DNA of 41,087 nucleotides, taken from positions 1-41,087 of the forward strand of contig JWZX01002711.1 of assembly GCA_001275005.1 (NCBI GenBank). The letters are read 5' to 3'. The notes under the pieces are model-generated. The model was not told the DNA's origin. It ran no database searches and saw only the letters and a program-made list of their open reading frames with translations. Numbering within the stretch: position 1 is the stretch's first letter; each line of letters opens with the position of its first letter. The position numbers and the translations under genes are program-made. This document shows, in pieces, positions 1 through 10,168 of the stretch. This stretch comes from Chrysochromulina tobinii. Taxonomy: Eukaryota; Haptophyta; Prymnesiales; Chrysochromulinaceae.

Positions 1-347
1 AGGGTCGAAAATTTACGGCATGGGGCTCGCACCACGACGGCCGGGACGAGAGAGGGCAGTACAATAACTGTGACGGCCTCCCCGCACCGTAGCAGACACT
101 GAATTTGGCCGTTACGTATTCCCCCAAAGTCTTTCCGAAGTTCGCAAATGTAACGGTTGCGCTTGTTTAGATACTTGTGTTGTTTCGACTAATTAGCTTG
201 CTTGCTTGTAACGGAGGTTGCCAACAGAGTGTTCCAATCTCCTCAATGAGAAACTGGCGTCCCACGAACATGACACACGAACGATCGATCGCTCCGAGGT
301 AAGAGGACGGCCATTAAGAGAGGAACATACATGTAACATGGTGCCGC
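1..347. other. intergenic, no gene seen
   Basis: No open frame here looks coding in codon use or similarity. It lies 3' of the phosphatase gene, so part is probably its 3' UTR. A TACATGTA octamer occurs near position 329. Confidence 0.5.
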
Positions 348-1295
348 TCAGGACGTCAGGAGGCGATCCGCGGGGCTATCCGCCCAGCATCCTTCCATCC
401 ACCCGTTCTGTGAGCAGCGGCGTCGCACTCGGCGGGGCAGCGCGTAGCCTGTCACGTCGAGCGGCACCCCGTCCTTTGGCATTGCACAAAGGAAATCGGC
501 CAGATGGTCGAGCACAACATCGTCCTCGGCTCCCGTGTAGGAGGGCACGGGCAGCGCGTTTGACGGATTGCGCCGGTAGGTCGCTGGCGTGTCGTCGACG
601 ATCAGGCAGCGGCTGAGCGGCCGTCCGCAGTGTGTGGCCAGCCTCTGCAAGCTCTTCGTCACCGTGGTGCGGCCTGCCTCGCAGGTGATGATCGCCTCGT
701 CGCGCGAGAAGACGCAGCAGAGCGCGTCGCTGAAGCCAGGCTCCACGGCGTTGATGCCTTCGATCATCGTCATCGCGTAGCTATACGAGGCAGCCGTGAA
801 TACTGCGAGGTCAAAGTCTTTGCGAACAGCCTCGAGGAAGTCGGCCAGGCCCGGTCGTAGGCGCGTCTCGGTCGCAGGCGCGTCTCGGCCGAGAGAGGTG
901 GTGAACGAGGGCTTTCCTCGACGAATTCCGGACGGAGCAGTGTCGAGAAGCGTGCCATCGAGGTCAAGCACGAGCAGCGGCTTCACACTGTACGGACTTG
1001 GAGTTGGCGTGCGAAAGCAGGCAGCAAGAACGGCTGCTTCGCCTTTGCGCTGCCGCCGTTCAGCGGCCAGCTGGCTGAGCAAGGAGTTATCCTGGCTCCG
1101 CCAGTGTGCTGGACAATCGATGCTCGTGGTGGGTGCCGTGATCATCTTGCCGAGCTCGGGCGACATGCTCAAGACGGAAGCGAACGCCGCGAAGCACGCC
1201 TTTCGTGCCGACTTCTGTGTGCGCGCTTTCGAAAGGTTGTTTTGAAATTGAATCAGGCTCAAGTATGTCAGCAATGTTGTCGGGGGCACGACCAT
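348..1295 (-). CDS. FCP1/SCP-like (NLI-interacting factor type) HAD phosphatase
   Basis: A 315-residue protein with a C-terminal FCP1-homology domain of the HAD superfamily, the family of CTD small phosphatases that remove phosphate from serine/threonine in partner proteins. Seen: the catalytic motif DLDGTLLDT (nucleophile D111, acid/base D113), RPGLADFLE, the FTAASYSYA segment (the family's TA-S-YA motif) and a late VDDTPATY motif near residue 233, corresponding to the VDNSP-x-Y motif of SCPs. The final NALPVPSYTG...DDVVLDHLADFL matches the usual SCP ending. The first 100 residues are basic and low in conservation; whether they target an organelle is unclear. The start is the first in-frame ATG; M44 or M51 are possible alternatives. 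One exon. A TACATGTACATGTA palindrome lies about 93 bp upstream. The substrate cannot be told from sequence. Confidence 0.85.
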   Translation of the reverse strand: MVVPPTTLLTYLSLIQFQNNLSKARTQKSARKACFAAFASVLSMSPELGKMITAPTTSIDCPAHWRSQDNSLLSQLAAERRQRKGEAAVLAACFRTPTPSPYSVKPLLVLDLDGTLLDTAPSGIRRGKPSFTTSLGRDAPATETRLRPGLADFLEAVRKDFDLAVFTAASYSYAMTMIEGINAVEPGFSDALCCVFSRDEAIITCEAGRTTVTKSLQRLATHCGRPLSRCLIVDDTPATYRRNPSNALPVPSYTGAEDDVVLDHLADFLCAMPKDGVPLDVTGYALPRRVRRRCSQNGWMEGCWADSPADRLLTS

Positions 1296-2480
1296 CCCGC
1301 TGTAAACTTCCGCTGTAAACTTGGTCGCGTACAGGTTGGTGATATCAAACTACAGACCGTCAGAGACCAAGAAGTGTCAGAGACTCTACATGTACATGTA
1401 CACAAAAGGCAGCCTGGCGGGAGCGGCGGCTCATCACGACAAGCGCCGCGGGACCCCGAGCCGCGTAGGAATCCTAACTGTTGGGCGTCACGCGCGGCAT
1501 TCTTGTTACAGATGCACACAGGTGGCGGGGGCTCGAAACGACAAAACGCATACAAAACGGCGGCTACAACTACTCAACTAGGGAGCCCGGCTACATGTAA
1601 GCTGAGGTCTTTCCGTGGTTTCTATGGTTTCCGAGAAGATATTCGCGAGGCGCGCGCGCTCCGCGAAATTGACCGGTCAGTCGTCAGTGCCGCGATCCGA
1701 GTTTCAAGTGTACAAAACATCGTAAAAGCTAAAACGTAACATGAAGGTAAACTCTTATGCAATATGGCAGGCGCCGAAAACAGGCCGCAACTTCGAAGCG
1801 GCCGTTTAGGAGGGGACGGCGTCGGTACGCCAAGTCGTGCTCTTGAGCACGCCCACTCGTTTTCCAGAACGCGAGCACATCCTCAAAAAAAAGCCGAGCC
1901 CCTCGTGTCACATGCGGAGCTACCACCAAGTGCGAGAACGCCAATCACGCGCACGCCGTGGGCGCGCCGACTACATGACAAACAAGAGCCGGCGATCGAT
2001 TTCAGAACGTGCAGTCGATCATCGCGACGTGCAGAGAGGCCGATTTGCCGCGCGTCTTCAAGCCTTGGGCTACTTTTGAGTGAGTAGAGGGTGAAAGGAG
2101 AGAAAGGAGAGCGGAGTGCAGGTGGATGAAGTCATGGGAACGGGCAACGTGTTCGTCGCGCCCTCGAGATGGTACCGCGGTTCGGTGTGACGCGTACAGC
2201 CGAGCCTTAAAGCGTGTAGGACCGTGGGGGGACGTCGTCGTCGAAGAAACTAGAAAGCGAACGCGGAGAACCGGAGTGTAATAGTGCTCTGAGTGAAGGC
2301 GGTGCGTATCCGCGGTATCCTGGCCTAACCCTAACTGTTTTCTCTAGATACAGCGAATCTTCCGACGCGAGACAGCGGCCAGACACTGGAAACCATTGGA
2401 AACATCGATGTCATGTCGCACAACGGAAATCAGCGGCTTCCTCCAGCTCCACGGAGTGGCGATGATTATAGGCGATGAGA
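1296..2480. other. intergenic, no gene seen
   Basis: Several short open frames exist but none has a recognisable domain. The left end should hold the promoter of the phosphatase gene, and the right end the 3' UTR of the glutaredoxin gene. It contains TACATGTA-type palindromes at about 1388-1401 and 1592, and purine-rich runs near 2090-2115. Confidence 0.5.
1388..1401. promoter_or_regulatory. TACATGTACATGTA palindrome upstream of the phosphatase gene
   Basis: A perfect 14-bp palindrome about 93 bp upstream of the phosphatase ATG. The same octamer recurs upstream of other genes here (see findings). A regulatory role is inferred from position only. Confidence 0.35.
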
Positions 2481-3140
2481 CTACTTCCCAAGATCGAGGC
2501 TGTTTGTGGCGACGCGGCGAAGGGCGGCCTTCTGTAGAGCAGGACCAAGGCGGCCGCTGGCGATGAGGGGTCGGAGTCCGGGAGCGGCCTCGTCGACGCC
2601 GTCATTGAACCCACCAATGTATTGACCGCCGACCCAAATGTGAGGAATCGATGTGCGGCCTGTCATGGCGCCAAGCTCGGCAACGAGAGCAGAGCCATCC
2701 TCGCGCGTGTTCCACTCGACGGCCCGAAAGGGCACGCCCTCGCCTTCGAGCGTCTTCTTCGCGGCAAGACTGAAGGGGCAGTACGTGGCTGAAAAGATGA
2801 CGACATCGTCCCCAGCGAGGATGGCATCTAGCGTGGTCCGAGTTTTGGCCCGGTCGTAGTCTCCTGCAGCTTTGGTGGTCACCCAGCGCTTGACGGGATT
2901 GTTCACCATCCACATTGGCGCCGGGTGCTCTGTGAGCCATTTGCCCACGCCGTTGTACATCGCGCCAAAGAATCCCGGGTCCTTTTCCTGCAGATCGACC
3001 GCGCGTGCTCTCTGCGACGTGGCTGGCAGCATGACCGCCACCGTCTGGATGGCGGTTCGACGGCTTATGTGGCGAAGAGCCAGCGCACACGTCGATGGCA
3101 TGGCCAAGAGCACGAGCAAGCTCGCCAGAGAACGCGCCAT
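2481..3140 (-). CDS. glutaredoxin-domain protein with plastid/thylakoid-lumen type presequence
   Basis: A 219-residue thiol oxidoreductase. The glutaredoxin fold covers about residues 110-205: strand VVIFSATYCPFS with active site CPFS (C121), the cis-Pro loop TSIPHIWV, and the glutathione-site GG in YIGGFND. CPxS is the monothiol-type arrangement. The N-terminus looks multi-part: a hydrophobic signal-like stretch (SLASLLVLLAMPSTCALA), then SRRTAIQTVAVMLPATSQ ending in ARA, which reads like a twin-arginine thylakoid-lumen signal. This fits delivery into a complex plastid and possibly the lumen. The start is the ATG at 3140: the frame runs further upstream, but the signal-like stretch begins at this Met. 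A 20-bp perfect palindrome lies 90 bp upstream. Glutaredoxin identity is firm; lumen location is inferred. Confidence 0.85.
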   Translation of the reverse strand: MARSLASLLVLLAMPSTCALALRHISRRTAIQTVAVMLPATSQRARAVDLQEKDPGFFGAMYNGVGKWLTEHPAPMWMVNNPVKRWVTTKAAGDYDRAKTRTTLDAILAGDDVVIFSATYCPFSLAAKKTLEGEGVPFRAVEWNTREDGSALVAELGAMTGRTSIPHIWVGGQYIGGFNDGVDEAAPGLRPLIASGRLGPALQKAALRRVATNSLDLGK

Positions 3141-4397
3141 CTCTGCGCCGTCTTGAGCACACTGATGGCCTTGAGATTGCTGGAGGGTTTTCCGCCATTC
3201 CGCAGGTCTGTGAACGTTCGCGAGACGTAGTACAGTACATGTACTGTACACGTGTGTGTTTGTCAACGAGGCGACGCGACCCTGTGTCCCCGTGGCCTCG
3301 CCGCCCCGCCGCGGCTGCCGCGCGACTATGAGGTGCCATCTTCGACGACTAGGCCGATGAACCCGGCAACTGATGAACGTGCTGTCTACACCTTCGCCAC
3401 CCCCTCCCTCCCCGCCCCCGCCTCAATGCCTCAACGCACACCAGCTGTCGGCAACGCCCACTTAATCACAAGTGCCCGCAAGCATGGAAGAGGCCCATGT
3501 AGGTGCGACGCCCTGGCGACCATCGAACTCTGCTGCGCTGCTGCTGTGCTCTGCAGCTGCCGCCGTGCCGGACACGCTATGAGGAAACTCCATCTTCCGT
3601 AGATAGGGACAGATGACGCCTTATGGCGAATGATTCTGAAACTTCACTTGGCTGTGGTACTGAGCATTGTCCGCGCGCTTTCCGCTGGCCGCGGGCCTAG
3701 CTACAGAACTGGCCGCGAGCCTGGCTGCGGTTGCCGTCCCTTTGTGGCGCCCTGTGTGACGTCCCTGGGTGGCACCGCTCTGTGCACTACCAACAGCCTG
3801 TCCGCTGTTGGCGATTTCTATGTGAGCTTCGATCGAGAGGCCTGACCCTCCTCTGAACCTCATCGAGAGGGCGGAGCCACCGGCGCGTGCATACCTCGCC
3901 CGGCAGCTGCGTTGAGTGGCGGGTGGCGCTAGTGCCCTGATGAGCGTCGCACCTGCGACCACCTTCAGACTAGAGTATCCGAATCGCCCGTGTGCGAGAC
4001 TGAGGACCTCTGAGACCCTCTGAGCTTCGCGCCATCCCACCTGGCTGCTCGGCCTTGTGTGCTCTGCCCTGGCTGGCCTGGCCTGCACCCCATCTGCACG
4101 CTATCATCAACCTGGGCGGAGAGTCTTCATCCTCTGCTACGGGCTAAACCGGCTGTGCCACATTCACACCCCACGAAGCGCTTGCCATCGGCGAACCTCC
4201 AATGTCCCGCCGGTCTTCCTTTGCGCCCCGACATTTGTCTCACCGAACCCTCGTCCCTCGTCCCTTGGCCTCACTGTGTGCAGGCGACGGTCGTCGTTGC
4301 CGGCGGTGTCGCTTTGGCGGTGGCAGCAGGGGCGGCGGTGGAGATCAAGAGGTCGAGAACCACCGCTCACGAGGGCGCAATCTACAGCTGTACGAGG
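3141..4397. other. intergenic, no convincing gene
   Basis: Many short overlapping open frames on both strands, none with a recognisable domain or consistent codon bias. Apart from the palindrome at 3230-3249 no structure stands out. A small unrecognised gene cannot be excluded. Confidence 0.4.
3230..3249. promoter_or_regulatory. 20-bp perfect palindrome upstream of the glutaredoxin gene
   Basis: GTACAGTACATGTACTGTAC equals its own reverse complement. It sits 90 bp upstream of the glutaredoxin ATG and contains the TACATGTA octamer seen near other gene starts. It could bind a dimeric factor or be a promoter element; function is inferred from position. Confidence 0.4.
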
Positions 4398-4728
4398 CGA
4401 GGTGCCCGAGGCGACTCCCTTCTCGCTTGAGCTGCGGCATGAGAGGTTTCGGCAAGGGGCTGGGAGGTTTCGGGCGTTGCTGTGCGACCTGCGCCGCAAG
4501 ACGGATGCGCTCATCGAGTGGCACGTGCCGCGCGGCCCGTAATATGACGGCAGCTACCACCACTTGTTCGACGAGCGGGAGTACGAGCTCCCAGGCGCGG
4601 AGGAGCACAACACCTCGGCATTAACGACCTTCGAAGCTCTTCTGGTGGATGCTGCGCAGCCCGGTGTTGTCGCACAACGCGAGCCTGGGCATGGTGGTGA
4701 GCGGTTCTCTGCTTTGAGTGAGGTCTAG
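4398..4728 (+). pseudogene. gene-like stretch interrupted by an in-frame TAA
   Basis: One frame reads as plausible protein across about 110 codons with G/C-rich third positions, except for TAA at 4540-4542. Before the stop: a charged segment with FRALLCDLRRKTDALIEWHV. After it, in the same frame: YDGSYHHLFDEREYELPGAE and NTSALTTFEALLVDAAQ, up to a TAG at 4726-4728. I do not recognise the family. It may be a decayed gene fragment, a sequencing error at the TAA, or part of a spliced gene where the stop lies in an unseen intron. No start codon is assigned. Confidence 0.35.
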
Positions 4729-5176
4729 CGATTCCGTAGTGCGTAGAAAGCTTTATTAGAGTTCAAGCTAGGCGCGTCTGAGGATGACAATCATGTGTGC
4801 TGACAACGGCTTCGTCCGGCGGGAGGGCATGCGGGAGGGACACACTACCGTACTACAATTGTAATACCGTACTACGGGTAACCAGCCACGAAGCGTTCAG
4901 GGTCGTCACGAACGGCTAACGTAAACCTAAATAGCACACTTTTCGGTATCAAGTTCAAGAGCAAGTGCACTTCGCAGGCCTTTTCGTTTCCCCACAGAGC
5001 AGGGGGCCTACCTGCCGCGAGCTGCGCTGCGCTGCGCACACCCTGGATGGCGCCCTTGATGAGGAATGTAATTGGGCCTTGCGCCTTGTGCTCTCGACGA
5101 TGGTAAACGCTGCCGCCGAATACCGTGCTTCCGCCCCCCGCTGACTGATGGACGTGATTCGGCACTCGTTTCGCAG
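4729..5176. other. intergenic or 5' region of the Lys-rich gene
   Basis: No confident coding frame. The first exon of the small Lys-rich gene must lie here or further upstream, because its first recognised exon (5177) is preceded by an acceptor-like TTTCGCAG and has no in-frame ATG. One candidate is ATG at 5047 with a donor at AAT|GTAATT, but this is weak. Confidence 0.35.
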
Positions 5177-5442
5177 CCGACCGGCGCGGGTGGTGGCTCC
5201 AACAAGGCCCAGAAGGCCGTCGTGAATAAGAAGGCCAAGGGCAAGAAGGATGAAGATGAGGACGACGACGAGGTGACTTGCGCTGCGATCATCTGCACTC
5301 GGCCTCGCTTGGCCTCGCTCGGCCTCGCTGACATGGGTTGGCATGCTTGTGTGCGCAGGGTTCGGTGGCCCAGAAGGAGCAGCTGAAGGCTCGCAAGGCG
5401 GCTGAGGAGGCCATGCGTAAAAAGCTGGCGGGTGGGAAGTAG
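5177..5442 (+). CDS. small Lys-rich, acidic-centre protein (5' incomplete); possibly TMA7-like
   Basis: Two exons are visible: 5177-5272 and 5359-5442, joined in phase 0 across an 86-nt GT-AG intron. Together they encode 59 residues: a Gly-rich start (PTGAGGGSNK), a Lys-rich stretch, a run DEDEDDDE, then a charged helix (QKEQLKARKAAEEAMRKKLA) and a GGK end. Size and composition recall TMA7 (translation machinery-associated protein 7), a small ribosome-associated protein, but the likeness is weak and could be composition only. The start exon is missing: an acceptor precedes 5177. The intron carries about three copies of a 10-bp repeat. It is convergent with CFAP57. Confidence 0.5.
5273..5358 (+). 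repeat. intron with 10-bp tandem repeat (TGGCCTCGCT-type)
   Basis: An 86-nt intron (donor GTGACT, acceptor GTGCGCAG) holding about three near-identical 10-bp units reading CGGCCTCGCT / TGGCCTCGCT on the sense strand. Confidence 0.6.
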
Positions 5443-5860
5443 GGCCTCGCAGCCGTCCATGATGGCGCTGCTGTGTTCGCTGTCTTCGAGCGTGGAGAGC
5501 TTGACGTGTGCGTAGGGGTCAATGCAGACTCGCACACACGGTATCGGCCACGCGCCTCTGCTCCATGCACCATGGCCATTTGGCGTGCGGCATGCGGCCC
5601 CATGCAGTCGCAATTCAGTAATGGGTTTAGAGCCGCCCCGTCCGGGGCGTCGAGGCCTCGCCCTGCGCGCAAGAAAACCCCCCTTTAAACCACCCACACG
5701 GTCTCACACGAGAGAGTGTAGAAGAGAGAGCTTACTACCGGAGACATGCGCTCATGGGACATGGCGCGCTCAGCACACAAGGACACCCGGCCACGCCTCG
5801 CTCCATCTCCAACTCGCACGGCAGCTACGGCAGCTACGTCCATCCGAAGCGGAGGCTCTC
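5443..5860. other. convergent 3' intergenic region
   Basis: It lies between the ends of the Lys-rich gene (+) and CFAP57 (-). No gene or strong repeat seen; presumably the two 3' UTRs. Confidence 0.5.
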
Positions 5861-8800
5861 TCAGTCCATGGAGGAGGCTGCACGCGGCGGCCGTTGGACG
5901 GGCGTGTGCGCCATCGGCCTGTCCTGGCTGCTCTGCGGCCGTTGGTCGCTCGCCGGCTCACCCTCGACAGCGCCCCGATCGCCTGCGCCCGTGAGCGAGT
6001 GGATATGCTCCCGAAGGCGAAGGATCTCGGCGCGCTGTACGGCCATCTCGCGCATATTGGACTCGAGCGACATGAGGACCTCCGCCGTGCGCGCGCGCTC
6101 GCGTCCCATCGCGCCCGCTGGACCCTTGAGGAGACGACCATGCGATCCCGAGGCGGAGGCAGCGCCGCCTCCGATAGTCATGGGCGGCGGCAGCGATGAG
6201 GAACCCTCGGCCGTCGACGGGCGCAGCAGACCACTGGGTGTGCCAGGACGGCGCGGCAGCCCACCGGCCGATGACGCGCCCGCGCGCCCCTTCTTCGCAT
6301 CGGCGTTCTGCAGGTTCTGCAGCTCCATCTGCGCCTTGGCGAGCTCTCCGCGCACCTCGCGCACCTCGCGGCGCAGAGAGTTGCACTCAACGATGAGCTT
6401 CTCGTTCTCAGCAACCTTCTTGGCCGAGTCGCCCTGTTTCTGGCCCTCAGCGCGGTTGAGACGCCCGCGTAGCGACTCGAGCGCGCGCTCCATGTAGAGG
6501 CGCTGGCTCGCAAACTCCTGAGCGACGCCCTCGTCCTCCTCGTTCGCACCCGAGCCGGCACCCTCGCCCATCTCCCGGTACAGCACCTTGACGCCCTCCT
6601 TGATCGCGTTCGGGTCGGTCAGGTTGGCGAGCTTCTGCACGTCGCGAGCGAGAAACTGGAGTGCCCTCTCCTTTGACAGCACCTCGCGTCTCACCTTCTT
6701 GAGCTCGCCTTGGAGGGACTCAATCTTGGCCTGGCGCTCGGCGAGGCCGTGCTCGAGGCCCACCGAGGTCTTATAATCTCGCTGCAGCTCGTCGTCGAGC
6801 TCGCGGATCGTCTCGCGCATCTGCATGATCTGCTCGTCGCGAGGCTCGATCTCCTTGGCGAGCTCGCGCAGCTTGTAATCGAGTACGAACTTGAACTTCT
6901 CGAGCTCCTTGTTCTTGGCCTTGAGCTCGGATAGCCGGCGCTCCTTATCCGCGATGGACTCCTCGCGCTCTTGCACGTCCTTCTTGAGCAGCGCGATGAC
7001 CTTCTCACGATCAGCCACGTCGTGACGAAGCCCCTTGATCGTGCTCTCGCGCTCATCCAGCTGTGACTTGAGCTTCGCCATGTCCTGCTGGAAGTTGGCG
7101 AACTTTTTGCGCATGATCGCCTGCTCGCCCTTGATCGTCTGCTTCTCCTCGCGCTCGTGCGTGAGCAGCTTGAACGCCGCCTCCTCCTGCCTCTCGATGA
7201 CGGTGTCGTTGTCTCGCTCCTCCTGGGAGAGCATCTCCTCGTACTTGTGGGCGAGGGCCGCCTGCTGCTCCTCGCTCGCAACCAGCTTCTGATTGGCGGC
7301 CGCCTTGATCTCTTCGCGCTCGAGCTTGAGTCGCTCCTCGCGCTCCTGGCCCGCGACGACGAGCGCGTAGATGCGCTCCTCGAGCTCGCACTGCATGTCC
7401 TCCTTGTCCCTTGCGGAGGGCCTCCCCAGCGCGCCGCCTCGGCAGCCAGCTTGCGCTCATACAGGTGCTCCAGCTCCTCGGCTGCGCGCATGTGAGCCCC
7501 CTCCATACTCTGGGCCGCCTCGGCCGCCTCGCGCTCGGCCGCCTCGAGGAAGCGCTCGAGCCCCTTGTACCGCTCCGCCGCCTCGTGCAGGGCCTCCTCG
7601 CGTGCCTGGCGCTCGAGGCGGAGCTGCTCCTGGAAGGTCTGCTCGGCTAAATGGGACTGGTACTCGGACTGCAGCTGGATCTCTTTGACCTTCTGCTCGA
7701 GCTCCTCCGCGACAGCCACGCGCTCAAGCAGCTCCGCCTTGGACACAAGCACCGTGTTGTTCTCGGGCGAGGGCCCGTCGCCTCCTTCCTTCCCCGCGCC
7801 ACTCCGAAGTGCTCGCTCTCGGAGTGCGGCACCTTCCCCGAGCATCTCCCACATCAGGATGGTGCCGTCCTCGGATGCGGTGAACAGGTGCGCCTCGTCA
7901 TGGCTCAAGCGCAGCTGCACGATCGGCGCCAAATGGAGCATCGCGTCATCGGACGGCTCCGACTCGGCGGTGAGGGGCAGCTCATACGTGCGAACGACGC
8001 CCGCCTGAGAACCGCAGAGGAGCACGTTATCCGATTTGGAAATGTCGAGCGCCATCAGCTTGCCCAATTCGGTGCGCTTCTCGCAGAGCAGCGAGCCGCC
8101 CGCCAGGCACTTGAGCGCGCCGTCTTGGGCGGCCGTGAAACTGACGAGGGAGGCAATCAGAGGCGGTCAGAGGCGGAACAGAGGCACTCGGAGCGCCGTC
8201 CCGGGCGGTCGCGTACAGTGTCGTCACCCCTTTCACGCGAGCGCCGCACTTGACAGCTTCGTTCTTGGCCACCTTGATGACGTAGTCGGAGCTCTGCAGC
8301 CGCTCCATGATTGGGGCATCCGGCCCCCATTCCCACTCATATACGGCACCGTCCACGCCCGTCGAAGCGAGACCTCGATCACCCTCGCGCCACGAGATCG
8401 AGCGCACGGCCCCCGAATGCCCCTTGAGCGTGCACAGCTGCTCGGCCGTGTACCTGATGAGTGAGGCACTCAAGCTCAATGAGAGGCAATCAAGAGGCAC
8501 TCAAGAGGCACTCACGAGGCACTCACGAGGCACTCACGAGGCACTCACGAGGCACTCAAGAGGCACTCAAGAGGCACTCAGAGGGCGTGAGTGGCCACTC
8601 GGCGGCGCACGTGGAAAAGATGAAGATGTGAGGGCCCGAGACGGCGGCAAAGTACTGGCCGCCTCGCGCGAAGGAGACACATCGGCAGCCCTTGACCGCG
8701 AAGTCGGCGACCAATTGTAGGTCATTCATCAGGATGTTGAAGAGGCGGAGCTTATCAGAGAAGCCGACGAGGATCTGCGAGGGAGGGGATGAGGGAGGAG

Positions 8801-10168
8801 ATGAGGGCGGCTACAGAGAGGCGAGCAGGGATGCGAGCAGAGGGGTGATCATGGAGGCCCAGCACGCACTTGGTTGCCCGTCGGGTGCAGAGAGCACCCG
8901 AGCGGCTCGTCCGCAAAGTGCTTCACATGCTCGCAGATGCGCCGCGTGTAGTTCCATACCCGGACAGTTCGGTCGGCGCCGCACGTGACCAGCAAAGGCT
9001 TCTGCACGCAGGTGTCGAGGCCGGTCACCGTGCCGTGATGGAATCCTCCGCCGGCGAGCAGCGTGAAATGGCACTCGTCCGACCCGGACGAGAGGATGTC
9101 GATGTTGGCGATCGGGAAGGTGGCCAGTTGCGAGTTCGCACAGGAGCAGATCAGCATCTCCTCGCTTGGGGAGATCGCGAGGGCGGTGATGTCGAGGGGC
9201 TGTCGGCCGGAGGAGGCGGAGGAGGAGCTCAGGGGCGACGAGGGCGCCCAGCAAACGAACGTGTGCGAGAGCTGGTAAGGGACACGCTCCTCGTCCTTGG
9301 GCCCTTCGAAGATGCAAATGAGGCCAGCCGCCCCCGCGGTGATGAATCCGCGCGCGAACGCGACCACGCACGAGAGCGAGGCGGCACCGGCCTCACGCGC
9401 CGAGGTGATCGTATGCTTCACCTCGCCGCGCTCGAGAAGCTGCACCTCGCCCATGTCAGTGCAGCCGACGACGCGGTCATCACCAGGCAGCCACGCGTGG
9501 TCAGTGTATACCGGCGGCTCCTTCTTGATCGCAAGGCCAGAGCCTGGCGCTGGCTTGAGCTGGCCGTCGGCGAGGCGCCAGAGCCGGAAGAACTTGGCGC
9601 CAGTCGTGCAGATCGTCGCGCCCTGGGCGTGCTCGCGTGGGTCGAAGCTAATGCGGCTGATCGCGTATGGCACCGAACTCTTCTGGAACGCGAGCTGCCG
9701 CCCCTTGTCCCACAGCCAGAGTACGAGCTCGCCATTGCCGGTGGCGGCGGCGAGTAGCTTGCTGTCCGACGAGAATGCGGCCGTGATGAACCGGTCCGCC
9801 GTCGAGTCAGCCAGCGGCCCGCCCTGTGGCAGCACCTTGGTCTTCTTCTGCGAAGAGACGTGGTAGATCGAGATCTGCGCCGTCTCGTTACGCTCGCAGA
9901 CGGCAAGGTACTTTTTGGAGGGCGAGAGGGCGAGCGCGGTCACATCGCCCTTCTCGCTCGTTCCGTCGCGCACGAAGGCCATCTTGCGCGACTCGAGGTT
10001 GTACAGCGCGATCGCGCGGCCGACGGGATGCAGGATTGTCGCCTCGTCCACGGCGAGCACGTTGTTCTGCACGTCGTTCGAAAGGCCGAAGGCGTGCAGT
10101 GGCGCGAGCACCGGTGCAGCCGGGTTATGGCTCATCGCAGCCGCTGCGGGCGCCGGAGGCTCGGACAT
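5861..10168 (-). CDS. CFAP57: cilia- and flagella-associated protein 57 (WD40 + coiled coil)
   Basis: Four exons: 10168-8870, 8774-8611, 8453-8217 and 8140-5861, about 1,325 residues. In known species CFAP57 (FAP57/WDR65) is an axonemal adaptor that helps dock a subset of inner dynein arms. Seen: an N-terminal WD40 region starting HAFGLSNDVQNNV and NLESRKMAFVRDG, the blade LVGFSDKLRLFNILMNDLQL, a further WD block (LKGHSGAVRSISW; LFTASEDGTILMWEM), then a long coiled coil with heptads (for example ELEQKVKEIQLQSEYQSHL and LREHIHSL) and a low-complexity tail. The start is the ATG at 10168 (MSEPPAP...), as the family begins close to this point. Introns 2 and 3 carry short tandem repeats. The last exon needs two one-base corrections near 7408-7427 to keep one frame. 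Product identity is firm. Confidence 0.9.
7406..7428 (-). other. two apparent 1-base G-run insertions in CFAP57 exon 4
   Basis: On the sense strand the frame ending ...KLAAEAARW jumps first to a frame reading EALRKG and then to one reading DKEDMQCELEER. The jumps fall at a GGGG run (complement of 7424-7427) and a GGG run (complement of 7408-7410). Dropping one G from each restores a continuous coiled coil. Sequencing or assembly error at homopolymers is the simplest reading. Confidence 0.75.
8141..8216 (-). repeat. CFAP57 intron 3 with CCTCTGATTGCC-like units
   Basis: A 76-nt intron (donor GTACGC, acceptor CGTCAG). The sense strand reads as degenerate 10-12-bp units: GAGTGCCTCTGT, CCGCCTCTGA, CCGCCTCTGA, TTGCCTCCC. 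It links CT|T to give TTLFTAAQDGALK. Confidence 0.6.
8454..8610 (-). repeat. CFAP57 intron 2 with 11-bp tandem minisatellite
   Basis: A 157-nt intron (donor GTGCGC, acceptor CATCAG) whose acceptor half is about nine units of an 11-bp repeat, TGAGTGCCTCG/T on the sense strand, with a TGATTGCCTC variant near the acceptor end. Confidence 0.85.

Noticed and set aside
1104-2087. Several + strand open frames of 80-210 codons
   Set aside because: No domain, low-complexity composition and poor codon bias; the first overlaps the phosphatase gene antisense.
8454-8610. CRISPR-like array of short repeats
   Set aside because: Units are 11 bp and contiguous with no spacers, inside a spliceosomal intron of a eukaryotic gene.
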